A stretch of DNA of 45,243 nt from NCBI GenBank assembly GCA_024398835.1, contig JAKSIK010000020.1, positions 1 through 45,243 of the forward strand, written 5' to 3'. Under the pieces are notes generated by a model. It searched no databases. It saw only the letters and a program-made list of their open reading frames with translations, and had not been told where the DNA came from. Of the stretch, positions 22,912 to 32,787 are shown one piece after another. Made by a program: the position numbers and the translations under genes. How positions within the stretch are numbered: the stretch's first letter is position 1; each line of letters begins with the position of its first letter. Origin of the DNA: Fibrobacter sp. Lineage in GTDB: Bacteria > Fibrobacterota > Fibrobacteria > Fibrobacterales > Fibrobacteraceae.

Positions 22912-25900
22912 CTATGCCATTTTGCTTGCATCATTGCTAGTGACTTCCACCTTGCCAGCGAAATAGCTGTAGGCGGCAGGCACGATGAAGAGGGTCATGA
23001 AGGTGGCAAAGGTAAGACCGCCCACGATGGCGATGCCCATGGCGACGCGGCTAGGCGTACCCGTGAGAATCAAGGGCACTGCGCCCAATACCGTGGAAAG
23101 GCTGGTCATGAGAATTGGGCGGAATCGGCGTTCCGCCGATTGCCTAGCCGCCTCCAACTTGCTACAGCCAGTGCTTGCGGCAATCTGATTTGCAAATTCC
23201 ACAATCAAAATACCATTCTTCGACACGAGTGCAATCAATAGAATCAACGCAATCTCGCTAAAGATGTTGAGGGTCTGGCCGGTTACATACAAAGTAAACA
23301 ACGCGCCAGCCAGTGCCAAAGGCACCGTCAACAGTGTCACGAAAGGCGAACGGAAACTTTCAAACTGCCCTGCAAGCACCAGGAAGATGAGTGCGAGCGC
23401 CAACAGGAATACCACATACAATCCCGAAGAACTTTCCTCGTACTCCTTGGAAGAACCACTCAAAGTGGTGCTCACATTGGGATAATCCTTCAGCAACTTC
23501 TTTGCGATTTTGCGCATCTCTTCCACCCCATCACCAATCGTCTTCCCAGGCACAAGCCCTGCCTGAATGGTAGCGGCACTGAAGCGGTTGTAGCGGCGTA
23601 GCGACGGCGATGCGGATTGCTCCTTGTAAGTGATGTAATTATCCAGAGAAACCTTCTCGCCATTCTTGTTGGTCACCGTCAGGAGGGAGAGATTTTCCGG
23701 AGTGCCTCGATACTGAAACCCAACGGCACCGATGATATCGTACTGGCGACCATCCTTGTAGTATTCGCCATAAACCTGGTCACTAATGGAAAGCTGCACC
23801 GCCTGAGCGATGTCGTTGATGCTCACGCCTTCCTCGTTCGCCTTGTCGCGGAGAATTTCAATGTGAAGTTCCGGCTTGGTGAATTTCAGGTTGCTGTTCA
23901 CCACGCTGAACACCGGGCTCTTGCTCGCCTCTTCCTCAAACTTCGGCACAATTTCACGGAGGTATTCAATGTTCGGCGCCTGGAGCACGAACTGCACCGG
24001 AAGCCCGCCACGCTGGGTACTGATGCTGGCAGGTTCCATCACCATCACACGCAAATCCGGATATTCATTTCCTAAAAGTTGCAGTTGATGGGCAATTTCA
24101 CTTTGCGGGCGACGCGCCTTTTTATCGTCATTCAAGGAAATGCGAATCATGGAGCCACCACTGCTGCGGGCACCGGCCTGAATTTCCTTGTATTCGTTGG
24201 AATCCATTGCGTCCGTCAGTTCTTCCACAAAGGCATCGGCCATGCGACGCGTGCGGGTAAGGCTCACGCCTTCAGGCATGCTAGTGTTCACCATAATCAT
24301 GCCGGAATCTTCCGTAGGCGCCATCTCGCTACTCATGTTGTTGAAGCAGAAGTAGGCAATTCCTAGGAGCCCAAGCAGAATGGGGAACAAGAGGAAGCGG
24401 GCCTTCAAGAATCCATTCAGCAAGCGACTGTAAAGTCTGTTTATCCACTCAAAGAATGGTTCCGTCAACGTGTAGAGTCTGCCCTTCTTCTGGCGTTTCA
24501 AAAAACGGGAGCAAAGCATCGGAGAAAGCGTCAATGCCGAAAGGGTGGAAAGGAACACCGTGCCAATCATCACCGCCACGAATTCGCGGAAGAGAAGCCC
24601 CGTGGTACCGCCCAAGGCAAGCACCGGCACAAACACCGCCATCAAAACAACAGACGTTGCAATCACCGCAAAGAAGATTTCATTGGTGCCAGCGATAGCC
24701 GCTTGTTTCGGGCTCATGCCACCTTCAATCTTCTGGTAGATATTTTCCACAATCACGATGGCATCATCCACCACAAGGCCGATGGCAAGCACCATGGCAA
24801 GGAGGGTGAGCACGTTGATACTAAAGCCGCACAAATAGAGGATAAAGAAACTGCCCACCACAGAAACGGGCACCACCACCATGGGAATCACCGTGGTGCG
24901 GCCCTCGCGAAGGAAGGCGAAAATAATGGCAATCACTAGGAAGAAGGCGATGAAGATGGTCTCCACCACTTCGCGAATGGAAGCGCGGATGTTGATAGAG
25001 GAATCGCGGCCATAGAGCAGTTGCATGCCCTCGGGAAGTTGACGGCGCATGTCCTCCACACGCTTGTAGAACTCGTTGGCGATTTCCACATGGTTACTGC
25101 CCGGCTGCGCGACGATGGCAATGGAGATAGTGTTCTTACCATTCCGCTTGAAGCCCGTGCGGACTTCCTTCGGCTCGTAGTGAATGTTCGCCACATCGGC
25201 AATATGAATCACCGTGCCATCGGCAGCAGTCTTCACCGCAATACGGCTGAACTTTTCCGGGTCCATGATGCGACCAAGAGTACGGATGGAAAGCACGCCT
25301 TCGCTGCCTTCGATGCTACCGCTGGGGAGTTCCAGGTTGCCTTTCTTGAGGGCGGCCGACATCTCCGCGCCAGAGACTCCCATGGCCTGCATCTTGATGG
25401 GGTCCAGCCACAAGCGCACCACGGGCTGTTTTTCGCCCCAAAGCATCACTTCGGAAACGCCATCAATAGTCTGCAAGCGTTCCTTCACCTGATTCTTCGC
25501 AAATTCGGAGACCTCCATGGCGTCATGAACATCACTCACGAGGCTCGCAATCAAAATGGGGTCGGCATCGGAATCGCTCTTGTTCACCGTAGGCTCGTCC
25601 ACATCGTCGGGCAGTTTACGGCGCACGCGGCTCACGCGGTCGCGGATTTCGTTGGCGGCCTCTTCCAAATCCATGCCGGTTTCAAACTCGATGCTGATGT
25701 AGGAGAATCCATCGGAACTGGTGCTGGTGAGGGCCTTGATGCCCGCGGCACTGTTGATGGAGGCTTCCAAAATTTCCGTCACTTCCGCTTCCACCACGGC
25801 AGCGTTTGCTCCGCTATAGGAAGTGCGCACCTGAATGATGGGGTAATCCACGTTGGGATATTCGCGCACGCCCAAAGAGCTTGCGCCAAAGAAGCCCAAG

Positions 25901-25968
25901 AGGAGAATCACCAAGGCAATCACGGTCATGAAGACCGGGCGCTTGACGGAAAGTTGGGAAATGCTCAC
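22912..25968 (-). CDS. RND multidrug efflux permease (HAE1 type)
   Basis: 1018-residue inner-membrane proton antiporter of the AcrB/MexB class, which exports hydrophobic compounds through a tripartite pump. The N-terminus SVKRPVFMTVIALVILLLGF is TM1; two large periplasmic loops follow TM1 and TM7. TM4 has GLVVDDAIVIVEN with the proton-relay Asp pair, and TM10 has LVSKNGILIVEFAN with the conserved Lys. Near the usual length of 1020-1050. It starts with GTG overlapping the stop of the membrane-fusion gene (GTGA), so the two are coupled. No TolC-type outer-membrane gene is adjacent, so the pump must borrow one from elsewhere. Confidence 0.96.
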   Translation of the reverse strand: MSISQLSVKRPVFMTVIALVILLLGFFGASSLGVREYPNVDYPIIQVRTSYSGANAAVVEAEVTEILEASINSAAGIKALTSTSSDGFSYISIEFETGMDLEEAANEIRDRVSRVRRKLPDDVDEPTVNKSDSDADPILIASLVSDVHDAMEVSEFAKNQVKERLQTIDGVSEVMLWGEKQPVVRLWLDPIKMQAMGVSGAEMSAALKKGNLELPSGSIEGSEGVLSIRTLGRIMDPEKFSRIAVKTAADGTVIHIADVANIHYEPKEVRTGFKRNGKNTISIAIVAQPGSNHVEIANEFYKRVEDMRRQLPEGMQLLYGRDSSINIRASIREVVETIFIAFFLVIAIIFAFLREGRTTVIPMVVVPVSVVGSFFILYLCGFSINVLTLLAMVLAIGLVVDDAIVIVENIYQKIEGGMSPKQAAIAGTNEIFFAVIATSVVLMAVFVPVLALGGTTGLLFREFVAVMIGTVFLSTLSALTLSPMLCSRFLKRQKKGRLYTLTEPFFEWINRLYSRLLNGFLKARFLLFPILLGLLGIAYFCFNNMSSEMAPTEDSGMIMVNTSMPEGVSLTRTRRMADAFVEELTDAMDSNEYKEIQAGARSSGGSMIRISLNDDKKARRPQSEIAHQLQLLGNEYPDLRVMVMEPASISTQRGGLPVQFVLQAPNIEYLREIVPKFEEEASKSPVFSVVNSNLKFTKPELHIEILRDKANEEGVSINDIAQAVQLSISDQVYGEYYKDGRQYDIIGAVGFQYRGTPENLSLLTVTNKNGEKVSLDNYITYKEQSASPSLRRYNRFSAATIQAGLVPGKTIGDGVEEMRKIAKKLLKDYPNVSTTLSGSSKEYEESSSGLYVVFLLALALIFLVLAGQFESFRSPFVTLLTVPLALAGALFTLYVTGQTLNIFSEIALILLIALVSKNGILIVEFANQIAASTGCSKLEAARQSAERRFRPILMTSLSTVLGAVPLILTGTPSRVAMGIAIVGGLTFATFMTLFIVPAAYSYFAGKVEVTSNDASKMA

Positions 25969-27077
25969 TTCCCCACCTCGTAATTCATCTGATGGCGGAC
26001 TTCCTTAACACGGATGCCAACGCCTGGACGCATGCTCATGAGACCAGAAACCACCACGGAATCGCCTTCATCCAGGCCCTTTGTAACGTCGACCGAAATG
26101 GGCGTGCGGAGGGAGGTTTCCACATGCTTGATGGCGGCCTTGCCCTCTTTCACCACAAAGACGTAGGCGCCATCCTTGTCCAGCGTCAAAGCCTCCGAAG
26201 GGATGCTCATAACGGGAGCGTTCTGCTCCGAGAGGGTCACGATGACCTTGGCGTACCCGCCGGCCAGAAAATCGCCTTTCTTGTTGTCCAGCTCCACCAT
26301 GATTTGGCGGGTACGGCTAGATTCCGAGATGGTGGCATCCAGGGCCTTGATTTTGCCCTCGCGCTTAATGTTGCGGTCTTCGTCCAGAATGGTGACCTTG
26401 TCGCCCACTTTGACCGAGGCGGCGAACCTCTGGGGGAGCGCGAAAATGGCCTTGAGCTTGTCCACCTCGCTGAGTTCAGCAACGGGGGCCCCAGTGGTGA
26501 GCCAGGCGCCCTCGGAAATATTCACGAGACCCAGTTTGCCCGAAAAGGGGGCGCGGATTTCTGTTTTTGCGATTTGCGCCTTGACGAGTTCCAGATTTGC
26601 CTGGGCGGATTTGAGCCCGGCCTCTGCGGCTTCCAACTCTTCTTTGGTAGCCCCATCCTTTTCGTAGAGACTCTTTGTGCGATTGTACTTCTGTTCTGCC
26701 AGAGATTTATTGGATTCCGACTGTTTTTGTTGCGCTTTCAATTCAGAATCGTCAATTTTTGCCAAAAGGTCGCCTTTGCTAACGTTGGCACCGTCTTTTG
26801 CCTTCAATTGCATCAGGCGACCGGATGTTGCCGCCGCCAGGGAAACTCCATTCATAGGCTGGAGGGTTGCCATGGTCTGGTATTCACGGGCCTGCTGGTT
26901 TAATGTGGCCACATAGACTTCCACGGCAATCTGACGACCGCCCTGCCGACCACCAGGACCGCCCTTGCCTTTGGCACCCGGACCTCCTGGGCCACCGGGG
27001 CCTTTACCTTCCCCATCCCCACCAGAACAAGCCGCTAGGAGCGCGAGGGAAAACAACAAAGTCAAAATCTTCTTCAT
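25965..27077 (-). CDS. RND membrane fusion lipoprotein (AcrA/HlyD type)
   Basis: 370 residues. The lipobox LAAC puts the lipidated Cys at residue 17. Right after it comes an unusual Gly/Pro/Lys-rich linker (GEGKGPGGPGGPGAKGKGGP, residues ~22-46). Then AEVYVATL-like beta strands, a lipoyl half with LKAKDGANVSKGDLLAKIDD, a ~60-residue alpha-helical hairpin (KQSESNKSLAEQKYNRTKSL and on), the second lipoyl half IRAPFSGKLGLVNISEGAWL and a beta-barrel domain. It links the RND permease to an outer-membrane channel. No ribosome binding site is evident. Divergent from ilvD; no regulator gene is adjacent. Confidence 0.93.
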   Translation of the reverse strand: MKKILTLLFSLALLAACSGGDGEGKGPGGPGGPGAKGKGGPGGRQGGRQIAVEVYVATLNQQAREYQTMATLQPMNGVSLAAATSGRLMQLKAKDGANVSKGDLLAKIDDSELKAQQKQSESNKSLAEQKYNRTKSLYEKDGATKEELEAAEAGLKSAQANLELVKAQIAKTEIRAPFSGKLGLVNISEGAWLTTGAPVAELSEVDKLKAIFALPQRFAASVKVGDKVTILDEDRNIKREGKIKALDATISESSRTRQIMVELDNKKGDFLAGGYAKVIVTLSEQNAPVMSIPSEALTLDKDGAYVFVVKEGKAAIKHVETSLRTPISVDVTKGLDEGDSVVVSGLMSMRPGVGIRVKEVRHQMNYEVGK

Positions 27078-27241
27078 AACGAGGGTAAATTAGAAAAATT
27101 CCTTATCACGTATAGTTAGATGATTATTGATTCCATTCGGTTGCCCAACCCTTTTACTACATTTCAAACCGTTCAAATTTATAATGAAAACGCAGCAGCC
27201 ATCGCCCACGCGCGAAACTGCGCATTTTATGAGGTAAAAAT
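27078..27241. promoter_or_regulatory. Divergent promoter region, efflux operon / ilvD
   Basis: 164 bp between the two divergent genes. A consensus TATAAT at 27181-27186 is a good -10 for ilvD, leaving a leader of about 50 nt; the -35 (around 27158) is weak. GAGG precedes the ilvD ATG. No leader peptide rich in Ile/Val/Leu codons is seen. No clear operator is visible for the efflux side. Confidence 0.5.
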
Positions 27242-29101
27242 ATGCCGAAACTTCGTTCGCTCAAAACTATGGAAGGCCGCGAAATGGCCGGTGCACGTGC
27301 CCTGTGGCACGCAACAGGTACCAAGGTGGAAGACTTTGGCAAGCCGGTAGTTTGCGTTGTCAATAGTTACACCCAGTTCGTCCCGGGCCACGTCCATCTG
27401 AAAGATGTAGGCCAGATTGTCGCCCGCGCTATTGAAGCCGCCGGCGGTGTCGCCAAGGAAATGAGCACCATCGCCGTGGACGACGGTATCGCCATGGGTC
27501 ACGACGGCATGCTCTACAGCCTCCCCAGCCGCGACCTCATCGCCGACTCCACCGAATACATGGCCAACGCCCACCGCGCCGACGCTCTCGTCTGCATCAG
27601 TAACTGCGACAAGGTGACTCCGGGCATGCTCATGGCCGCCATGCGCCTGAACATTCCAGCAATCTTCGTTTCCGGTGGCCCGATGGAAGCTGGCCACGTC
27701 ACGACGAAGGACGGCAAGGACCGCGCCCTCGACCTGATCGACGCCATGATCGATTCCGCAGACAACACCGTCAGTGACGAAGAAGTTGCCGCCATCGAAG
27801 CTAACGCCTGCCCCACTTGCGGTTCCTGCTCCGGCATGTTCACCGCAAACTCCATGAACTCTTTGACGGAAGCCCTCGGTCTCAGCCTCCCGGGCAACGG
27901 CACCATCGTCGCAACCCACTCCGAACGCAAGAAGTTGTTCGAAGCAGCCGGCAAGCGCATCGTGGAGCTCTGCCACCAGTATTACGACAATAACGACGAA
28001 AGCATCCTCCCGCGCAGCATCGCCACGAAGGACGCCTTCGAAAACGCCATGCGTCTCGACATCGCCATGGGCGGTTCCTCCAACACGGTGCTGCACTTGC
28101 TCGCCGTTGCCCAGGAAGCCGGCGTCGACTTCACCATGAAGGACATCGACCGCCTCTCCCGCAACACGCCGTGCATCTGCAAGGTGGCACCCACCGTCCA
28201 CAACATCCATGTGGAAAACGTGAACCGCGCCGGCGGCATCATGGGCATCCTCGGTGAACTGGACCGCATGGGTCTCATCCACAAGGACGTGAAGACCGTA
28301 CACGCAGCAAGCATGGGCGAAGCCCTCGAAATCAACGACCTTATGCGCGGCAAGGCTAGCGACGAAGTCAAGCAGCGCTACCTCGCAGGCCCCGGTCGCA
28401 AGTACAACATCGTCGCCTTCTCGCAGAGTTTCTTCTACGACGGCCACGACCTCGACCGCGCTAACGGTGCCATCCGCGACGGCGCACACGCCTACACCAA
28501 GGACGGCGGCCTCGCCGTTCTGTACGGCAACCTCGCCGTGGACGGCTGCATCGTGAAGACTGCTGGCGTCGATGAATCCATCTGGAAGTTCACCGGCCCC
28601 GCCGTCGTGTTCGAAAGCCAGGAAGACGCCGTGAACGGCATTCTCGGCAACAAGGTGAAGGCCGGCGACGTTGTCGTCATCCGCTACGAAGGCCCGAAGG
28701 GCGGCCCGGGCATGCAGGAAATGCTCTACCCGACCAGCTACCTCAAGAGCCGGCATCTCGGAAAGAGTTGCGCACTCCTCACCGACGGTCGATTCTCCGG
28801 CGGTACCAGCGGCCTTTCCATCGGACACGCCTCTCCGGAAGCTGCCAACAAGGGTAACATCGGCCTCGTCCAGACGGGCGACGTCATCGAAATCGACATC
28901 CCGAACCGCACCATCAACGTGCAGCTCACCGACGACGAACTCGCCGCACGCCGCAAGGAAATGGAATCCCGCGGTGCCAAGGCTTGGCAGCCGGTCTCCC
29001 GCGACCGCGTGGTTTCGAAGGCCCTCCAGGCCTACGCCGCCATGGCCTCCAGCGCAGACAAGGGAGCCGTTCGTGACCTCAGCCTCATCGGCGTGAAGTA
29101 A
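27242..29101 (+). CDS. ilvD: Dihydroxy-acid dehydratase
   Basis: 619-residue [4Fe-4S] IlvD, which converts dihydroxy-isovalerate and dihydroxy-methylvalerate to the keto acids preceding valine/leucine and isoleucine. Signatures: [14 protein letters not shown], the cluster Cys in [11 protein letters not shown] (about 122), [20 protein letters not shown] (190-207) and [19 protein letters not shown]. The length equals the E. coli-type enzyme. Codon use is strongly biased to C-ending codons, as for other highly expressed genes here. It stands alone, without other ilv genes; a hairpin and T-run follow 27 bp after the stop. Confidence 0.98.
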   Translation: MPKLRSLKTMEGREMAGARALWHATGTKVEDFGKPVVCVVNSYTQFVPGHVHLKDVGQIVARAIEAAGGVAKEMSTIAVDDGIAMGHDGMLYSLPSRDLIADSTEYMANAHRADALVCISNCDKVTPGMLMAAMRLNIPAIFVSGGPMEAGHVTTKDGKDRALDLIDAMIDSADNTVSDEEVAAIEANACPTCGSCSGMFTANSMNSLTEALGLSLPGNGTIVATHSERKKLFEAAGKRIVELCHQYYDNNDESILPRSIATKDAFENAMRLDIAMGGSSNTVLHLLAVAQEAGVDFTMKDIDRLSRNTPCICKVAPTVHNIHVENVNRAGGIMGILGELDRMGLIHKDVKTVHAASMGEALEINDLMRGKASDEVKQRYLAGPGRKYNIVAFSQSFFYDGHDLDRANGAIRDGAHAYTKDGGLAVLYGNLAVDGCIVKTAGVDESIWKFTGPAVVFESQEDAVNGILGNKVKAGDVVVIRYEGPKGGPGMQEMLYPTSYLKSRHLGKSCALLTDGRFSGGTSGLSIGHASPEAANKGNIGLVQTGDVIEIDIPNRTINVQLTDDELAARRKEMESRGAKAWQPVSRDRVVSKALQAYAAMASSADKGAVRDLSLIGVK

Positions 29102-29124
29102 TCAACCATCATTTTAAAACATAA

Positions 29125-29154
29125 GGCGACCGGCATCCACCGGCCGTCTTTTTT
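29125..29154 (+). terminator. ilvD terminator
   Basis: GACCGG and CCGGCCGTC form a GC-rich, slightly imperfect stem around CATCCA, followed by six T. It is positioned directly after ilvD. Confidence 0.75.
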
Positions 29155-29171
29155 CGTGACCGAACAACCAT

Positions 29172-29197
29172 GCAAAAAGACCCGAGCATCGCTCGGG
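29172..29197 (-). terminator. Terminator of the ankyrin lipoprotein gene
   Basis: A perfect 7-bp stem, CCCGAGC (29181-29187) with GCTCGGG (29191-29197), over a 3-nt loop. On the minus strand it is followed by a TCTTTTT tract, so it terminates the gene at 29232. Confidence 0.85.
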
Positions 29198-29231
29198 CCT
29201 TTCTAAATCCATAATTCTCAATTAGCGAGAA

Positions 29232-29972
29232 TTACTTGCCGCCGAATTCCTTGAGGTAAGCAGGCGTATTCTTGGCGCCGGCCTTCTTCAAATCCTTAAT
29301 CAAGCGTGTATAGCCTTCGTTCTTAGCCCAGTCCAGCACAGAGTAACCCTGACCGCACTTGATGTTCACGTCCACACCCTTGCTAATGAGGAACATCATG
29401 GCATCGTAGTGGCCGCCCTTCACAGTGAGGTGAATGGGGTAATAGCCATCGGCACCGCGAGTTTCAAGCGGAGCGCCAGCAGCAGCCAGAATTTCAAGCA
29501 TGTCGGCCTTGCCAGTCTTTGCAGCCAAGAGAACTGCGGAGCTCAGATTGTTAACTTCGTAGCCTTCCTTCTTCAACTGGTCGAGGAGGAGATTCACCAC
29601 TTCCTTATTGCCCATCATCACAGCGTTATCGATGACCGGTTCGCCATTGCTGTTGCGGACATCGGCCTTGGCGCCATGAGCAAAGAGGTAGTTCAACACC
29701 ATAACGTTGCCCTTGTTAGCGGCAATAGCCACAGCGTTGTTGCCGTTATCAGCGGGAGCGTCAATTTCAAGAGCTGCCTGCAAGAGGAGCGTCATCTTGG
29801 CGGTATCGCTATTGACGGCATAGGAAACAAACTGGTTGGGAGTGCAGGCGATTCTCTGCTTCGTCAAATACTTACGGACGGAAGCCGGATCGTTGGGATC
29901 CATGGTATCGTTACAGGCTGTGAGGGAAAGAAGGAGACCTGCAGCGCAGAGACCAAGCCATTTTTTCATCAT
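29232..29972 (-). CDS. Ankyrin-repeat lipoprotein
   Basis: 246 residues from the ATG at 29972 (GGAG 6 bp upstream); the next Met codon is an alternative. The signal ends LTAC with Cys at residue 20. After about 50 residues the chain is a run of roughly five ankyrin repeats: NGNNAVAIAANKGNVMVLNY, SNGEPVIDNAVMMGNKEVVN, LSSAVLLAAKTGKADMLEIL, DGYYPIHLTVKGGHYDAMMF and QGYSVLDWAKNEGYTRLIKD. It is probably a periplasmic or outer-membrane-anchored binding protein; ankyrin repeats only tell that it binds another protein. Single gene with its own terminator. Confidence 0.92.
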   Translation of the reverse strand: MMKKWLGLCAAGLLLSLTACNDTMDPNDPASVRKYLTKQRIACTPNQFVSYAVNSDTAKMTLLLQAALEIDAPADNGNNAVAIAANKGNVMVLNYLFAHGAKADVRNSNGEPVIDNAVMMGNKEVVNLLLDQLKKEGYEVNNLSSAVLLAAKTGKADMLEILAAAGAPLETRGADGYYPIHLTVKGGHYDAMMFLISKGVDVNIKCGQGYSVLDWAKNEGYTRLIKDLKKAGAKNTPAYLKEFGGK

Positions 29973-30070
29973 ATACAACTCCATAAATTCGGATTTTTCA
30001 ATTCTAGAAGTAAAATTACACTTTTTTTAGGAAAAATACGCAATTTTTTGAAAAATTTACTTTTTTTTGC

Positions 30071-32350
30071 CTACTTCCTGATTTTCAACTTATCCCCGAT
30101 TTTCACCTTGGTGTCCGTCAGCTTATTCCACTTGACAATGTCCTCAATGGTCACCTTGTACTGCCGAGCAATATCCCAGAGGCCCTCGCCTTTTTTCACC
30201 ACGTGAATCACCTCGTTCACCTGAGCCCCGGTTCCAGAGACCCGAAGTTTTTGCCCAGCATAGATGGCCACCGAGTTTCCCATGCCGTTCAAAGCCTGGA
30301 TTTCCTCCACGGAGGTACCGAACTTCTTTGCGATATAGGAGAGATTATCCCCCGGTTCCACGATATAGGTCCCGGTTTCTGCAGCCTTCCCCGCCGTTTT
30401 AGAGGCTGAGCTAGCCTTTGCGGATTCTGGGTTGGACTTGACGGGATCAACCTTCTTGAGGGGCTTCTTTGGCTGTACATATTCCGGCACCACCAGGGAA
30501 TCTCCCACAGAAAGCCGCTTTTCAAAGCCGCCATTTGCTTCCATCAATAGCACCACGGGAATCCCCACCGCCTTCGCAATGCTGGCATAGGTTTCCCCGG
30601 ACTGTACCACATACCGCTCCCCCTTCTTCATGATTTTTGGGGCAGGAGCCGCTTCTGCGGGCTTGAGTTCGGGCTTACTGACAAAGAGGGTATCGCCCGC
30701 CTTGATGACCGCGGTTTCGTCCATGGAATTCCAGATGCGGAGGCTTTCCTGAGAAACGCCGAAAAGTCTGGCCACAGAACTCAGATTGTCGCCCAACTTT
30801 GCCACATACGTCTTGACGTTCACCGGTTTTTTGCCGGAGGACTTCTTCGGGGTGACCTTGATGGGAATGAGGAGGGACTGCCCTGCCCGAATGCGAGTGC
30901 CCTTCATGTCGTTCGCCTGCTGCAACTCCGTCACAGAAATGCCGTACTGCCGGGCAATGACACCCAAACTTTCGCCCCGTTTTACCTTGTGATGGTGCCA
31001 GCTGGAGAAGTTATTCTTCTCCATCTTGTCGTAACCCGCCACAAACGCGCTACGGGTACCAACCGGAAGGCGAAGCAGGTAGGAATCCTTGTTGGGAGGT
31101 GTGCACCACTTCACCAGTTCCATGTTCAAAGTGCGGAGGGTATCTTCCGGCACCTTCAAGAGTTTAGCCACTTCCTCCAGCGGGAAGGAATCGAAAACAG
31201 TCACCGTATCAAATTCCGGCCTGTACTGCCGCTCCACCTTCATGTCGTAATGTTCCGGATAATGGCCCACCACCATGGCCGCCAGAATGCGGGGCACATA
31301 GCGCATGGTCTCCTTCGGGAGTTCCAAATCCCAATACGTCACGACCTTGGTAGAATCCCAGGTGGAATCCGCCATCATCTCTTTCACCAAGCGCCTGACG
31401 CGGCCCTCACCGCAGTTGTAGGCCGCCATGGCTAAAAGCCAGTCATTAAATTCATCATGCAGCCGCTTCAGGTATTTGAGGGCCGCTTCCGTAGCCATCT
31501 CCGGATTGCGACGCATGTCCACCCAGAAATCCACCTCCAGCCCGTAGCGCTTCCCGGTTTCTGGAATGAACTGCCACATGCCAGAAGCCTTCGCCCGGCT
31601 GTAGGCCTTCAGCTTAAAGCCCGACTCCACCAAGGCCAGATAAATCAAATCCTTGGGCACCCCCATCTCCTCCATCTTGGCGTAAATGAGGGAGTCGTAG
31701 GCAGTCTTCCGGTTGAGGGAACTTTCGGTAAACTTCCGGGCGCCGTTAGTCATGTAATAGATTTCTTGCAGCACGCGATCGTTGAATTCTACGGGGAGCG
31801 TAAACTGAGACTTGTCCAAGGTATCCAGAAAATCCTCGATAACCTCCAGCGATGCGCTGTCAGCCGCATTTTCATCCAGGTCATCCACGCCCGTCATAAA
31901 TCCGTCATTCAGCTGGAAGTTTTCCGCATTCTCCCCCAGGTTCGCCACATTGGGGTATACCTCATCCAAGGCCCGCACAATGCGGAGCGGCATCTGCTTG
32001 TTGTAGATGGAATCCTCGTGCAGCGGGGCATTACGAAACAGGGAATCGTACTTTTCCGACACCAACTGTCGGAGGGATTCATCCAGATAATGGCGGGCCA
32101 AGAGCCATTCCTGATGGTTCATGGCCTCTAGAGCATACTGATAATAAATCCAGGAAGGGCGCACCGCGATGGAATCATGAACTTTCTCTTTCAACGCCTC
32201 CTCGGCATAGGAAAGAGAATCCCCCTCATAAGATACAATCGCCGGAGAATCGACGGTCAGAACCGCCGTTTGTTTAGGAGCGCAAGCTATGAGAAATAGC
32301 GATAGAAATAGGGCTCCAACCCAAAAGAGATGCCCATAACGGCAAATCAC
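30071..32350 (-). CDS. MltD-like lytic transglycosylase with five LysM domains
   Basis: 759-residue lipoprotein (lipobox LIAC, Cys23) that cleaves peptidoglycan to anhydro-muropeptides. An N-terminal helical region (~60-225) precedes the SLT/GEWL catalytic domain (~228-325): LALVESGFKLKAYSRAKASG with catalytic E242, MWQFIPETGKRYGL and AMAAYNCGEGRV. Five LysM domains follow, among them VKRGESLGVIARQYGISV, VQSGETYASIAKAVGI and VKKGEGLWDIARQYKV. Pro/Lys/Ser linkers separate them. Five LysM is more than the two or three of typical MltD. The GTG start overlaps the stop of the acidic small gene (GTGA), so both are coupled. Confidence 0.95.
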   Translation of the reverse strand: MICRYGHLFWVGALFLSLFLIACAPKQTAVLTVDSPAIVSYEGDSLSYAEEALKEKVHDSIAVRPSWIYYQYALEAMNHQEWLLARHYLDESLRQLVSEKYDSLFRNAPLHEDSIYNKQMPLRIVRALDEVYPNVANLGENAENFQLNDGFMTGVDDLDENAADSASLEVIEDFLDTLDKSQFTLPVEFNDRVLQEIYYMTNGARKFTESSLNRKTAYDSLIYAKMEEMGVPKDLIYLALVESGFKLKAYSRAKASGMWQFIPETGKRYGLEVDFWVDMRRNPEMATEAALKYLKRLHDEFNDWLLAMAAYNCGEGRVRRLVKEMMADSTWDSTKVVTYWDLELPKETMRYVPRILAAMVVGHYPEHYDMKVERQYRPEFDTVTVFDSFPLEEVAKLLKVPEDTLRTLNMELVKWCTPPNKDSYLLRLPVGTRSAFVAGYDKMEKNNFSSWHHHKVKRGESLGVIARQYGISVTELQQANDMKGTRIRAGQSLLIPIKVTPKKSSGKKPVNVKTYVAKLGDNLSSVARLFGVSQESLRIWNSMDETAVIKAGDTLFVSKPELKPAEAAPAPKIMKKGERYVVQSGETYASIAKAVGIPVVLLMEANGGFEKRLSVGDSLVVPEYVQPKKPLKKVDPVKSNPESAKASSASKTAGKAAETGTYIVEPGDNLSYIAKKFGTSVEEIQALNGMGNSVAIYAGQKLRVSGTGAQVNEVIHVVKKGEGLWDIARQYKVTIEDIVKWNKLTDTKVKIGDKLKIRK

Positions 32351-32550
32351 TGGTCGTAGTCCAAATCCTCGGCGTAATCAGAGAAAATCTGATCATGCTG
32401 ACCAAAGGTGGGATTGTCGAAATCCACTTCCTTGTCTTCTTCCTCTTCCTCAACTTCTTCGAATTCTTCCTCTTCTTCCGGGAAAGGGGCCGGAGCATCG
32501 AGATTATCGCTCTTGGGGCGACGACCGCAATGGTAAGCAAAGCTAAGCAT
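32347..32550 (-). CDS. Small acidic protein coupled to the MltD-like gene
   Basis: 67 residues beginning MLSFAYHCGRRPKSDNLDAP, then a block of almost pure Glu/Asp (PEEEEEFEEVEEEEEDKEVD) and ending FSDYAEDLDYDQ. No signal peptide and no recognisable domain; probably disordered and cytoplasmic. GAGGA stands 5-6 bp before the ATG, and its stop overlaps the GTG start of the transglycosylase gene, so translation looks genuine. The first residues could bind metal or nucleic acid, but this is speculation. Confidence 0.65.
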   Translation of the reverse strand: MLSFAYHCGRRPKSDNLDAPAPFPEEEEEFEEVEEEEEDKEVDFDNPTFGQHDQIFSDYAEDLDYDQ

Positions 32551-32562
32551 AGTTCCTCACTT

Positions 32563-32733
32563 CTAGTGTATCACTTTTTCTACCCCAAACCAAATGACCC
32601 CACAAAGCACAAAAGCGGCAATGGCAGAAAGCCACGTGATTACCCTGTACAGTTGATACGCTTTTTGCGACTTTCTGTGCCAGGACGGTCTAACAGGTTT
32701 AAGGTTCTGTTCCACGAGACGAAATATACACAT
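32563..32733 (-). CDS. Small single-TM membrane protein
   Basis: A 56-residue frame, MCIFRLVEQNLKPVRPSWHR then KSQKAYQLYR, one hydrophobic helix (VITWLSAIAAFVLCGVIWFG) and a short VEKVIH tail. Positive residues before the helix predict the N-terminus inside. It ends 12 bp before the acidic gene on the same strand, giving a compact three-gene unit with the transglycosylase. AGGA lies very close to the ATG; a GTG six codons later is an alternative start. I do not recognise a family. Topology and position suggest a small cell-envelope accessory protein. Confidence 0.5.
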   Translation of the reverse strand: MCIFRLVEQNLKPVRPSWHRKSQKAYQLYRVITWLSAIAAFVLCGVIWFGVEKVIH

Positions 32734-32787
32734 AATCCTAAAAAAACAACTCTAAAAGTGAAAAAAAATTAAATTTTTGAGAGGTTT

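Noticed and set aside
27227..28828. 533-codon open frame antisense to ilvD
   Set aside because: His/Val/Ala-rich shadow frame caused by the biased codon use of ilvD.
32395..32772. Hydrophobic 125-codon plus-strand frame
   Set aside because: It is the complement of the Glu-rich small gene (Glu codons read as Phe/Leu), which gives a false membrane helix.
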